Assembly: GCA_024220505.1 (NCBI GenBank)
Contig: JAKZZE010000004.1
Coordinates: 930,001 to 994,000 of the forward strand
Direction of reading: 5' to 3'
From: Rhizopus arrhizus
Taxonomy: Eukaryota > Mucoromycota > Mucoromycetes > Mucorales > Rhizopodaceae
Length of the DNA stretch: 64,000 nt
The first letter of the stretch is position 1, and each line of letters starts with the position of its first letter. The translations under genes were made by a program, and so were the position numbers. Of the stretch, positions 1 to 10,395 are shown one piece after another. The notes beneath the pieces were generated by a model that searched no databases, had not been told where the DNA came from, and was given only the letters and a program-made list of their open reading frames with translations.

Positions 1-1650
1 CTTGGCTGACTTTAAATTGAACCTTCACCCTCTCTCCAAAGGCCTGGTGGGACAAGCAGCGAGCGTTCAGAATGGCTGTAAACTGATGTTGCTGAGCTCC
101 GATGAAGGAGAATTGAGCAGTGACTGAACGACCGGTGTAAGCCTTGGCCACGGATGAATCCATTTCCGCCAAAGCCTGAAAAAATCCTTTATGGGTGCAT
201 GTCTTTGCCTTACCTTGAGCACAATAGGCAGATACACCGTCTGTTGAAGACAGGCAGACAAGACCATCCGGACAGGGTCGAAGAAGCCACCGACCGTTGA
301 CACAGGTAGCAAAGGAGTTTCCAGAGCATCCAAAACCGCCAGAACAAGGTTCGTCTTTTTGTACACAATCTCTCAAAGAGGAGGTTTCTGTAGGTCGATG
401 GGACTTTGTGGTCTTGGTGGTATGCGAAGATGCTGTTTTTGTGTTCTTGGTTGATTTGCTAGATTCACCTTTACTTAGACTAGATAATAATTTAAAGATG
501 GCAGCTTGGTAGTGAGGGGATACTTCCTTGTTGCTATAGGATGCGGATGCGTCTATAATAAAAAATGAGTCATTTGGCATCTTAGTGTTCGTCCATCTCT
601 GGCTTACCCCATAACATCACACCTCCAAAGCTCGAGTAGGTTGAATACAAGCGCTTGACGATTGGTTCTAATGTCTTAAAAGGCACATAACCACTACCGG
701 CTGCTGCACTTGATCCCGGCAGGCCCAAGAACACCTTGACATTTCTATTGGGTGAGGTATGTCTTGCCCAATGATCCCATGTTTCAAAATTGAAATTTTC
801 ACTGGTCGTAGAACAGTAATTGTTATAAAATTGAACAAACACAGCATCAAATTCAGATGCGTCCAAAGCAGGTCCAAGCATAGCGTCAGGGAATGGACAC
901 TGTGGGGCGCCTGTGATGTAATATTTCTTGGACTTGTCGGCATTAAAATGAGAGCGAAGTCGTTTGACCATGGCCTGTGAAAGTGAACTTGTGAGTGTCT
1001 GTAAAGGAGTCAGAGTAGTTACTCACTGCATAACCAGTCGATCCACCACCTTCAATATCAAGATCAAATCCATCAACGACAGCATCTCCAAAGGGTCGAC
1101 TTTCACTTTTTCCACCACCAAAGGTTGCCCAAAGTGTGTCAGCAAATGCAACAGCATCTTTGTCATTAGCAAATCCATAAGCACCAGCAGCACCACCCAA
1201 AGATAACAAGATAGTTTTGCCCTTCTTTTGACAAGTCTTGATATCTACATATTTTATTGAAATCATAAAAAAAAATCAATCAAGTATTCAATCCTATTTA
1301 CCTTTTCCAACCTCAGGGCATTGTAAGAGATTGGTGCCTGGAAATCGAGGTCCATCACATGAATTTGCAAGGTTAAGTTGAGGAAGCTCCTTATTCCTAA
1401 AGTCAAGAACAAAAGCGAGGATGATAACATCCGAATTACCATCACAATAAGTAGCAAGTGAATGCTGTGTGTCGGAGCCTCCTTTTGAATTCTATCAAAA
1501 GGAAAACAAGCAGTAGTGAGTTTTTTCCCCGTAGAAACAAATCTAGTTTACCTGTCCCCAGTATGTGGCAAGCGAAGGAGAATCAAGAAAGCTGGCTTGA
1601 GCTTTATAGAGAAGGATGCAGAGTAAGGTGATTATGAACCAGTGATTCAT
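1..1650 (-). CDS. secreted class III chitinase (GH18) with CBM19, 3' end outside window
   Basis: Endo-chitinase predicted to hydrolyse chitin at or outside the cell wall. The start at 1650 gives a hydrophobic signal peptide ([19 protein letters not shown]), then the GH18 strand SLATYWGQ. The catalytic DxxDxDxE motif is present as [10 protein letters not shown], preceded by KTILLSLGG. Four introns restore the frame: about 1551-1492, 1301-1245, 1026-975 and 607-553. The last one joins GGVMLW to DASASYSN, as expected at the end of a GH18 barrel. A Ser/Thr/Lys-rich linker follows, then a CBM19-like chitin-binding module ([13 protein letters not shown] through [10 protein letters not shown]) and a further C-terminal segment still open at base 1. 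It has the arrangement of Mucorales and yeast Cts1-like chitinases. The gene is incomplete only because of the window edge. Identity is certain at family level; the C-terminal segment is unassigned. Confidence 0.9.
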
Positions 1651-1704
1651 ATTTGTTTCTTTGAAAAATGTGTATTAAAAAAAAGATTCTTGTCAGACTA
1701 GACG

Positions 1705-1712
1705 TATTTATA
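1705..1712 (-). promoter_or_regulatory. TATA box of the chitinase gene
   Basis: TATAAATA on the minus strand, about 55-62 nt upstream of the chitinase ATG. The two pectinesterase genes have TATA-like boxes at similar distances. Position and consensus are seen; function is inferred. Confidence 0.5.
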
Positions 1713-2965
1713 GGTTTTTTTTTTAAAAAAAAAAATAAAAAATTCAAGTTTCAAACAGTATAAATTGTTAATTGTGAGGTGTTGCTAATCATGGGAACCC
1801 TTTATTCACTTAATTGATCATTAATGAATAGTTGATTTACGTAAGACGATCATACGTAAAGAGATGGAAGGACATATACACATGCAAGCCAACGAAACAT
1901 TATTATGCGCAATTGAGTTGACGACATCATCTTTTAAGGACCTTGTTTTCTCTTGACAGAGTTTGACGACCCTTATTTATATGATCTATCAAAAACAACG
2001 GACCCTTTGCAACAATATGGAAAAAAAAAATTGATCTTTAAAAAATCGCACTACCGAATATTAATGATTACTTATTAACCTGCCTCAATCGGAGTCAAAA
2101 GTATGGGCTGATTACTATAAAAGGATTAAATAATATAGTCATTTAGTACAGTTCACAGTAATGCTTTAGTGTCAGTAACTCAGTGACCTCCTTTACAGAA
2201 AATGCACTTTTTTTTGCCTATTAATGGCTGTGATGGGTCAACTGTTGGTCGATTTTGAAAGCTTCATGCAAAGTAAACACAATTTCAGTGACATACAACA
2301 TTTAAGGCTGATACAATCATACATGTTCTGTATCTATATTATTCTGTCACTCTCTAATGAATCCTATGTTTATTTCTATCTGTCTTGATGAGGGCTAATC
2401 TTGTCTTATAGATTTCATTGCGGCATTTCCTGTTTTTCAAATGGACATCAAATCTTCAGCATAGTAAAGCATTGATAAAAGAAAAGTGTTAGTCGATATG
2501 TTTATTAAATAAGAAATATGCGATAGTCACTCTGATAGTCTCAGCTTAATGAATAAGATGATATAAAGTATAATGACTAGTCATAAACTTTACCTTATAT
2601 AATTGTATCAAGTTTAAGGGATTGGGTAGAAGGAACAAATTCGTCTTATATATTTGAAGCTAGCGACCTTTGATTAGTACCTTTTTATCTATAGCTTAAG
2701 TGTCTTTGAGCATAAAGGTGTTGTATATCCAACTACTCAATTTAATATAAAAATATCAAAATATATTATAAACTACACCAAAATAGCTTGCTCTGTAAAA
2801 GTTTGGTTCTACATTTGAAGCTTGACAAACTATTTTTTCTACATATACATATATAAGATAATCATATCATAACCAAAGCTACAACGAATATTATCTAGAC
2901 TGTAAATTTCTTAAACATTATTAGAAATATATGACTTTTATTTATATAAAAGTGATATATAGAGT
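1713..2965. other. intergenic, no gene seen
   Basis: AT-rich spacer between the chitinase promoter and the 3' end of the first pectinesterase. It includes a T10-A11 palindrome at 1715-1735. No reading frame of coding character, RNA gene or element was recognised. Confidence 0.5.
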
Positions 2966-4035
2966 TTAATAATTTAAATCTATCCATGAAAGGTCCCCAA
3001 ATATGTTTTCAAGCGTGTACTTTTTGGCCTCAACGTCAGTAAGTAGAGACGAAAAATTAGCACGGGTAGTTGCGTTCCATGGATGGCTTCCACGGTCTTT
3101 GTATTCATAAAACGAAACATGGTCCGTTCTAGGGTCCTTAGTTTGCCAGACACTCCAACCAGCAGGGTTTATATGGGATCCAATAGATGTATTCATATAA
3201 ACCACTCGAGCATACTGGCTCCAGGGACGACCAAGATAGCAAGAATCAGGAAATTGCGATGGTGAAGTAAAAGTCATTGAGGTGTTCTTGGTTTCTGCAA
3301 GGGGACCTGAGGGAAGAGTAGCAAATGTGTTGCAGTTGTTAAAATAAAGGCCTCCATTATCATTTTCGTCGGCTCTCTTGTCAGCAGTAATATAACCGCC
3401 TGCCTTATTGGAAGCAATATCACAGCTCTCAAAGTATCCTATCTTCATTTTTAGAAATCAAAGCAAGAAAAATAGTTATCAAACATACCAGTCCCACTTC
3501 CAAAGATGAAATCAACAGATCCCTCTATACGACAGTTTTTAAAATAAGCTGATGAATTAGAACCGACATAAAGGGTATCCTGAAACCCATAAAACTTCAC
3601 ATCATAAAAGGATACTTTTTCTGTTTCAACACTGAGCGCCAAGTTTGCCATATTTTGTGTTTGGTGAAAAGTATTTACGATATCCATCTGGTACACTTTC
3701 ACATTTTGCCCACGCACAGCCAAAACGGCAGAGTCAGAATCAGAGCCTACATGGGCTTGGGTATCGTGATATGCGCTGTGTTGGATAGATACTACCCCTG
3801 TTGAGGAAGAAGGTTTCAAGACAGTGTTACTTCTGGTGATAATGAGCTGCTCAGTATAATTTCCAGGAGCAATTAAAACTGTCCATGTTTCAGAATTGTT
3901 AGGAAGGGCAGCTAGGGCGCTGGTGATGTTTGAGTGATCACAAGAAGGGCAGACTTTGAGTGTGGTCTTTACTGCATTTATGAAGGGAGCAAATAGGATG
4001 GAAGATGTCAAGACCTGATTCAATGAAATACGCAT
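2966..4035 (-). CDS. secreted pectin methylesterase (CE8), paralogue 1
   Basis: Pectinesterase predicted to demethylate homogalacturonan outside the cell. Two exons (4035-3489 and 3438-2966) encode 339 residues. The 50-nt intron has acceptor AAGATAG, which joins GSGTG to YFESCD in frame. The N-terminus MRISLNQVLTSSILFAPFINA is a likely signal peptide. CE8 signatures are clear: GFQDTLY with the first catalytic Asp, GSVDFIFGSG with the second Asp, and LGRPWSQYARVV with the substrate-binding Arg. Length and motifs suggest an intact enzyme. The second paralogue lies 6.4 kb away on the same strand, with its intron at the same codon and an exon 2 of identical length (473 nt), so the pair arose by duplication. 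Confidence 0.92.
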
Positions 4036-4081
4036 TCTTTATGTAATCTAAAAAGACCGCATCTCTTGTTGTAGCAAGTTG

Positions 4082-4089
4082 TATATATA
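4082..4089 (-). promoter_or_regulatory. TATA box of pectin methylesterase 1
   Basis: TATATATA on the minus strand about 47-54 nt upstream of the ATG, matching the promoter layout of the neighbouring secreted hydrolase genes. Confidence 0.45.
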
Positions 4090-4681
4090 GTATATTTGCC
4101 CTGGTGTACAAAACTTATTATCGGACAAAAAGATGTGATATATGCCGATGTAAGTCTTTAGAGCTCAACTCTTACTTGCCACAAAGATGAACAATGTAAG
4201 GTACAAAAACATTTTCATAGTTGAATTCTAAAGTTTGTGAAAAGTTTATTGTTTCACTGATGCTCAAAGATTGATTATATGGTTATTACTTTATGAAAGC
4301 AACATGTTCCTTGGAATTCTTAAGCATAAAATGTTTTTTTTTCCCACACGGTTTTTTTCTTTTTTTTTTTCAAAAAAAAATATTTCCGGCAAGTTTTTTT
4401 TTCTCGTTTATTAATTCAGGGTCTTTCAGAAAGTTCCAACTGTGTGAAAAAGCACAATAATTATTCCATATCATGCCAAGTGGAGTACAAAGTTTTTAAT
4501 TCAGATAAATAGATTACAGTACTTCCAACAAGTAATGTCACAGCCAATCAAAATCAATTTCATATTTTTGGAAATGAAGCCACTTGTCGCTTATTTAGAA
4601 ATCACATTGTGATTCTTGACACCAAACTATAAATAAGAATGAGTAGTATCTTTTTTCAATACTTTACAATTTAACACGGAT
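4090..4681. other. intergenic, no gene seen
   Basis: Spacer between the pectinesterase 1 promoter and the Tc1 relic. It contains a T11-c-A9 imperfect palindrome at 4360-4380. No coding or RNA feature was recognised. The terminal inverted repeats of the adjacent transposon could lie here but were not identified. Confidence 0.4.
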
Positions 4682-5959
4682 ACAATATTTCTATATGAAG
4701 ATGGGCATGGGAATGCTATTGATGAGAATGATGGTCCTGAACCCATGGACTACATAATTGATCAGAATGAATTTATTGTTGAGACTATTGCTACTCATAG
4801 GGAGTACTTGAGAAATGCAGTCCCCAATGAAGCTTCTCTGACTTGCCAATGTTGTTAGAAAAGCCAAAAAATGAAGATATTCACATGAAGGAGGCAAAAC
4901 CAAAACGAGAATATGTGCGTTATACGGTCCAGGATAAAGCTAGATTTTTCGATCTGAAGATTGAAAAGTGTATGTCTGCATCAGCTGCAGCAAAGCAGTT
5001 GGGCATTCACCCTCGAACAGCTTGTAGATGGGTTGGCCAATATAATGCGTGCCCTGACAGTATTTTTGAAAGCTGTAAAAAAGTAGGTCGAAAGTGCATC
5101 TTAACTGAAGAGCATAAAACGACGGCTATCGATTTCATCGACGCTAATCCCTCTGCTACTGTTGATGAAGTGACCGAACATTTATTGAAGCGATTTCATG
5201 ATCTTAAAGTATCACACAGCACTGTTAATAACTTTAGGAGACGTAAGTGCAACCTTTTGTTGAAAAAAGCTGATTTTCATTCAATTGAGAGAGACAGTCC
5301 AACAAAGGTTCAGGAGCGGTACAATTGGATTTGTAAATGGGAAAATACAGACATGAACTTTCTGACGAATTGCATGTTTCTTGGCGAGTCTGTTTTTGAT
5401 ATAAATATGAAACGTTCAAGAGCCTGGTCCAATAAAGGTACTCGTGCTATTGTTACCAGGCCTACTACGAAGGCAAATACAATGTCTATATTGGGCGCTA
5501 TCTCTGCTTCGGGCTTGATTACAGTTAGTATAAAAAAACCAAGACCTGTTAAGAAGAGAAAGGCTAATGGATATATAAAGCTCAGGAACCTTAACGGGTT
5601 ACTATATTAGTTTCTTAAAAATGATTCTTGATGAGATCGACAAATATCCAAATATAAAAGATCACTATATAGTCATGGATAATGCACTCATTCACACGAA
5701 TGAAAACATAAAGAAGTATAATGAGTATCGAAGATACAAATGTATGTATCTTCCTACTTATTCTCCTGAGCTTAACCTAATAGAACAATCCTAGACAGTG
5801 GTAAAGAATAAGGTTAAGTGCCATAGGTTTTTGCAGGAAGATATTTTATCAAAAAGAATTACGGAAGCTTGTAAAAGTGTAGATAAAACCCATTTCAAAG
5901 GTTTCGTTTCGCATTCTTACAAGTGCTGGGATAAATGTCGAAGTAAAGAGCCCTTGTAA
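4682..5959 (+). pseudogene. Tc1/mariner-type transposase, decayed (relic 1)
   Basis: Remnant of a Tc1-family DDE transposase. An acidic N-terminal stretch is open from about 4682. It shifts frame near 4845 into the main 255-codon frame ending at 5610, which holds a helix-turn-helix (SAAAKQLGIHPRTACRWVGQY) and the ILGAISASGLI motif. A second shift near 5590-5600 leads to the last third, with VMDNALIH and LPTYSPELNLIEQ. Lesions: two frameshifts; the first catalytic Asp position reads FLGESVF where the family has FLDESAF; and a TAG stop replaces the Trp of the IEQFW motif near 5792. It cannot encode an active enzyme. The frame ends with CRSKEPL and a stop at 5957-5959. Confidence 0.88.
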
Positions 5960-6127
5960 CGGTCATCAACGGTCTCACTAAATCTAATACTGAAGCGATA
6001 AAAAATAGACAGGTAAAAAATAAACGGGTAATATTTATTTTTTTTATTTTAGATCACATAGTGTGGAAATGTTTAAATTATGAATGCGCAGGTCAAGTAA
6101 TCAGGTAAGTTAAGCAAACTCGGGTTT

Positions 6128-6181
6128 AGAAAAAAAAAAAAAAAGGGGGGGGGGGAGAGAGAGAGAGAGAGAGAGAAAGAG
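6128..6181. repeat. purine tract: poly-A, poly-G, (GA)n
   Basis: About 15 A, then 11 G, then about ten GA dinucleotides form one unbroken purine run of more than 50 nt. The composition is directly visible. The tract is potentially triplex-forming and slippage-prone. Confidence 0.9.
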
Positions 6182-6201
6182 ATCCTCGCCATTTTTCATC
6201 A

Positions 6202-6283
6202 CCAGCCAAAATCTCGGCAGCTTGCATGCGTTTGACGAGACTGCCAGCCAAAACCTCGGCAACTTGCAAGTGCCTAACGAGAC
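6202..6283. repeat. two-copy imperfect tandem repeat, 42-bp period
   Basis: Two 40-nt copies (6202-6241 and 6244-6283) begin CCAGCCAAAA and end ACGAGAC, with about 33 of 40 positions identical. No larger array or coding function was recognised. Confidence 0.8.
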
Positions 6284-6695
6284 AGATAAACAAGTTTCAT
6301 TTTTTTGTTCTTTTGACTTGTCTGTTCACAGAACAATCAAATCATGGATAAAATAAAGAGATACTCTTTTTCAATAGTTGTTGGACCTGAGATTTCTGTG
6401 AAAACTGATTTCTCCAGCTTGTAGCAGAAAGCAGATCGCGTTCATGGTTATAATGTTATGTTCTTGTCATTTGACTAATGTGTAAGCATTGTTGTGTCCC
6501 ATTTTGACATGCTCGGCTATATTTGGCAATGCTTTTGCTCTTATACTTGTTCACTTCTACATCTCTGTTGGGCAAGATTGTGTGAGAATTGTGTGTCGAC
6601 GGCCGTTGGCCAGCAATGGTTACAAAATGACAGGAGATTGTGAAAAAGTGTTTGCTTTGTTGTGGCATATTTTTCTCCCTTTTTCTCACGACCGC

Positions 6696-6697
<2 letters not shown>

Positions 6698-6739
<42 letters not shown>
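6698..6739 (+). repeat. poly-T tract, 42 nt
   Basis: A run of 42 T follows GACCGCAG and precedes the degraded zinc-finger-like gene. Predicted frames crossing it give poly-Phe peptides that are artefacts. Confidence 0.9.
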
Positions 6740-6762
6740 CCTTTACTTCATCTTACGTTTTC

Positions 6763-7294
6763 ATGACAATTGGTGAAGCGACTGATAACAATTCGTTTCG
6801 CTGTACACTTGGAAAGTGTAAAGAGTTGGATGCAAATGTTCCCTCTCTGAAAGCTTTTATAAATCACAAATAACTGTACCATGGGGATTCGTATAAATTT
6901 TATTACACTGATAACAATGGTAATGAGAGAAGTGGTTGAAAATCGATTAACATGTTGGTTAAGAATAATAAACATGTTTCTCTTTAGGTGAAAATCAAGT
7001 TGTCATAGTAGAAAGAGTGGACAACAGCCTACATTGTCCTTTTTGCAACAAAGTATATGATATTTCGGATTCCCTGAGCAGCCACATTAAGAGATCCAAA
7101 GGTGTTTGTTTGAATAATGCAGGTATTTGACTAAATCGAAGATAAACACATATACAAAAGCTTCAATTGCTCATTTAAATTACTACAAACAATGATTGTC
7201 CAAATTGCGAATATCGGACATTGTATTATGCCACATCAAATAAAATTATGTCCCGATCCACTCCAGAATATAACAAGTTCCTGGATCAGGATTA
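6763..7294 (+). pseudogene. zinc-finger-like gene remnant
   Basis: A short reading frame starts [19 protein letters not shown] and has spaced Cys/His (FRCTLGKCKE, then LKAFINH). An in-frame TAA follows at about 6870, after which the same frame continues as LYHGDSYKFYYTDNNG. A plausible intron (about 6927-6987) joins this to a C2H2-like finger, [15 protein letters not shown] then LSSHIKR. A further Cys-x2-Cys stretch (DCPNCEYRTLYY) ends at 7294 in another frame. The series looks like one multi-finger gene with a nonsense lesion, perhaps transposon-borne. The family was not identified. It could instead be a short live gene with unrecognised introns. Confidence 0.45.
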
Positions 7295-7511
7295 ATAATT
7301 ACTTCTTTATAAAAAGTTGTCAAAAAATACCAATCCTATAAATAATTTATCATCTAATATCAATAATAGTCAATAATCATATACTGTGACTACTATTATT
7401 TAGCCGTGGATAGAAAAGTATAAATACCTTCATATTTTTAACTTGAATAAAGGACTTATTTTTATATTTATTGATTGACTTAGTACTTTTTTATATTATA
7501 AACCCTAAATA

Positions 7512-8316
7512 TCACATTGTTGATAATGATGGACCAATTTTGGGGTCTTCCAGGATATCAATACGAATACTCGAAGTAATTAGACTAGTGGACGACAAAG
7601 ACGCGATGACAAGCTTGCGTCCATCTCGAGTGTTCTGAATACAAGGCCATACGTCACAATAAATGCTTGCCACTGGAGGTAAAGAGGAACCCATAGATAC
7701 AGACACACCTCGATGAATATCCACGCTTTTTGTCATTCCTTACACTTCAATGGTGTTAATCATGATTGCTACACCAGATGAGACATTCAACAAGATGGTA
7801 CCAGCCAAAACGCGAGCACAGGCAAACTTGAGATTCGGCTCATGCTGTCAATCGCCGTTTAGTAAGGAGGAGACTTCATCATTCAACTGGAAATACGTTC
7901 GTTGCATGAGTAAGTTGCGAAGCGGTGAACCATGGATGAGTGATGCCAAGTTCGAACAAACGTTTGTTTCCATACTGTCCCCTTCGATGCGCTTGCGCTT
8001 TTCCGGTAAGATGGCTTTGCATTCAAATATATTGTTGGACATCTTCTTAATGTTGGTAGGGTGACTGAGCGCATTGTATTCGATAACGTTATCTTGATGA
8101 TCAGAGCATGTCAAGGCAAATGGTTCCAGTCCCATTTTGTCGATGATCCAGGCAACAATCCATTGATTGACAAGCATTAATAATGGCCAGAGAATGATCC
8201 CGAAGTACGACATTGCTTTCCACTTTATGCAGTGTGTGCTTCATTGTCTTGATTGTCGGTACAGCAATGAGGTCCATGGACAAATCTGCAATTTCGTTGT
8301 CGGAATCGTCTGGCAA
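7512..8316 (-). pseudogene. degraded coding region, family not recognised
   Basis: Three minus-strand frames of protein-like composition follow one another with frameshifts: 8316-8101 (begins [16 protein letters not shown]), 8213-7848 (contains [16 protein letters not shown] and [17 protein letters not shown]) and 7736-7512 (MTKSVDIHRGVSVSMGSS). The last is linked upstream through an in-frame TAA to a stretch reading FACARVLAGTILLNVSSG. The order and lack of low-complexity bias suggest a single decayed gene, possibly mobile-element derived. I do not recognise a domain. Confidence 0.35.
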
Positions 8317-8526
8317 ACATAATTTACATTATTACTTTATTACATGTGTAAATACCACAAACAGTTACAATTTCGCCGCAGACATAAAAAATCTACATTG
8401 ATCAAGAAAGTTGGAACAAGGCGAACGCACTTGCTCTGAACAGCGAAGCACGTTCCATCCACACATCTTACCTCATTGGTCAAATGAGACAATTACATTC
8501 GCAATTCCCACCATCCAACTTCATAT

Positions 8527-8976
8527 ATGCTTTGCCATGCTTCAAGCCATGTTGCCATGGGTTGCTTTTGTCAGCCGTTGACTGTGTTCACATATGCAGA
8601 TTTCGAAGGCATCAAAAAATCAATTGACAACGATAATTCCAGCATGATCGTCTCACGCATATTTCAAGAAATTGGTTATGAAGTGATTAAGTCTCCTGCC
8701 ACTGCAAAATTGAACAAAACTCTTGTCGTCAAATCTATGGCGGAACTCAATGATAGCAAAATGAAAATCTTATTTAGTAGTCTTCTCGCCCTGTTTGGAG
8801 ACAACGACAACATACCCATTTTACAACATCGTGATCTCAACCACGTCATATAATAGATGGCCCAAATTATTGCTTCTGATATATCCAAAGCTAATCAAGC
8901 GGTCCTTCGGAATGTTCGCGAACGAAGAGATACATTAAATAATATGACAACCATTGACATTTTTCCAGAAATATAA
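8527..8976 (+). pseudogene. degraded coding region, family not recognised
   Basis: A plus-strand frame of 108 codons contains FTYADFEGIKKSIDNDN and IFQEIGYEVIKSP. It ends with two adjacent in-frame stops (TAA TAG). The same frame then resumes with MAQIIASDISKANQAVLRN and closes at 8976. Continuity across the double stop argues for decay rather than two genes. It is divergent from the minus-strand remnant 7512-8316 and may belong to the same lost element. No domain was recognised. Confidence 0.35.
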
Positions 8977-9551
8977 TCCGCGTTTTTGATTAGCATAATC
9001 TGTAATTCAATAAAAAATCTAAAAAAGGCATTATCTGTTGAATTGATTGGGAACTTAGCTTCTGCTACCAAAAGACCCATTTTTTGGCTACTTGATATGA
9101 TATAGCTATACTTTACATCATGTCGCTATTTCGGGTCAACTTCCAACTCTGTAAAATAGTTAGAAAAAGGAAAAAAGAGCATTAGCCATCTATATTACAG
9201 TTAATATATTTTTTATGAATAAGATGATCATGATTTGCTTAGTTTGCTAGATATAATTGTATTGTCCAGAAGTGAGTTTATGATGGCGTTAATAAACAAA
9301 GACTCGTTGGAAGCATTTAATTTGTTGTGTCTGAGGATTTAGACACTAAACATAAGTCTGTAGATTACTACATGAATTGCTCAAATATATACATGCATTT
9401 TTTTTCATGGAACGCAAGCTGTTTAAACAGCAACCTAATAATTCGTCCCAAATCCCTTCAACAGCTTTTCTTCAGCAGCATCTGCATCTTTAATTAAGGA
9501 TTGAAATATTGATAATTAATAGTTGGCGATATTGGTGTATTTAATCATTTA
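8977..9551. other. intergenic, no gene seen
   Basis: AT-rich spacer without a supported coding, RNA or repeat feature. Confidence 0.4.
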
Positions 9552-9990
9552 TTAGTTTGATATCATATAGCTCAAGTTACGAATTATATGATATTCTTCT
9601 TTTGTTAAACATTTGAAGCCTTTGTTCACGTCTAACTCCTCAACAAGTGCGTTATGATCTAAATATTCCAACACTAGGTGTCCCAATTTATTATCAAATA
9701 AAGTCATACAGTTCATGAACATATTTTCTATAGCAAAAAATTTGAAAATATGCATTTTATCGAGAGAGCCTGATCTGTATGAGTTGAAACTAATACTTAT
9801 GTTTTTTTTCTTAAAACTGTTACTTCCAACAAGATAAATTATTTTGGGTATATTAATTGTAAAATGGATGTTAGGTCCCTTACGAATAACTTCAATGACG
9901 CCTCATTACTGTCGGAATACTCTCCATCAGATTTAATGTGATAAATATCATTGGAAGAGCTACTTGATGAAGAAGAGAGATCGTAGTTTA
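9552..9990 (-). other. coding-like stretch, unknown
   Basis: Minus-strand frame 9755-9552 encodes 67 residues of ordinary protein composition (LGHLVLEYLDHNALVEELDV, then KCLTKEEYHIIRN). Just upstream, around 9990-9890, is a Ser-rich stretch (DLSSSSSSSSNDIYHIKSDG) ending near a GTAAGG donor-like site. They could be two exons of one small gene or a remnant. No start, domain or homologue was recognised. Confidence 0.2.
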
Positions 9991-10395
9991 TTGCTCAAAG
10001 ACGCTTGTGAGCTTTATTACAATAGACTTTTGCACTTTCAAGCTTTCTATCTAGAATACCCTCTTTAATTTCTCTAAAAAAAAGGGAAAGCGGAATGGTA
10101 GCGTGATACTGTAGAAATACAGAGCATCTAAGCCGATACTTAAAGGCTCTCAAGTGATGTCTGATAAACAAAAATAGACAAAGGGAGAGTAACATTATCA
10201 AATTGTAGAAGAATGTTATTGATGCTTTTAACATGTGAACAATTTATACCCTGCAGAGTCAACAATCTGTTTGGGGAAAACAAATGACATACTATGAACA
10301 AAATTTAGAAAGACTGCAGCATATGTTTTCAGACAGCTAAAGAAGTCTATTGAGGTATATTTTATTGTCAAATATTCGTAAGGTTATTCAGAAAC

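Noticed and set aside
180..220. Possible 38-nt intron in the last visible chitinase exon (GTAAGG...TTTCAG)
   Set aside because: Removing it shifts the frame into a poor sequence ending in a stop, whereas the unspliced frame stays open with domain-like character.
6489..6873. Two plus-strand frames crossing the poly-T tract
   Set aside because: They contain poly-Phe from a 42-T homopolymer and no conserved features.
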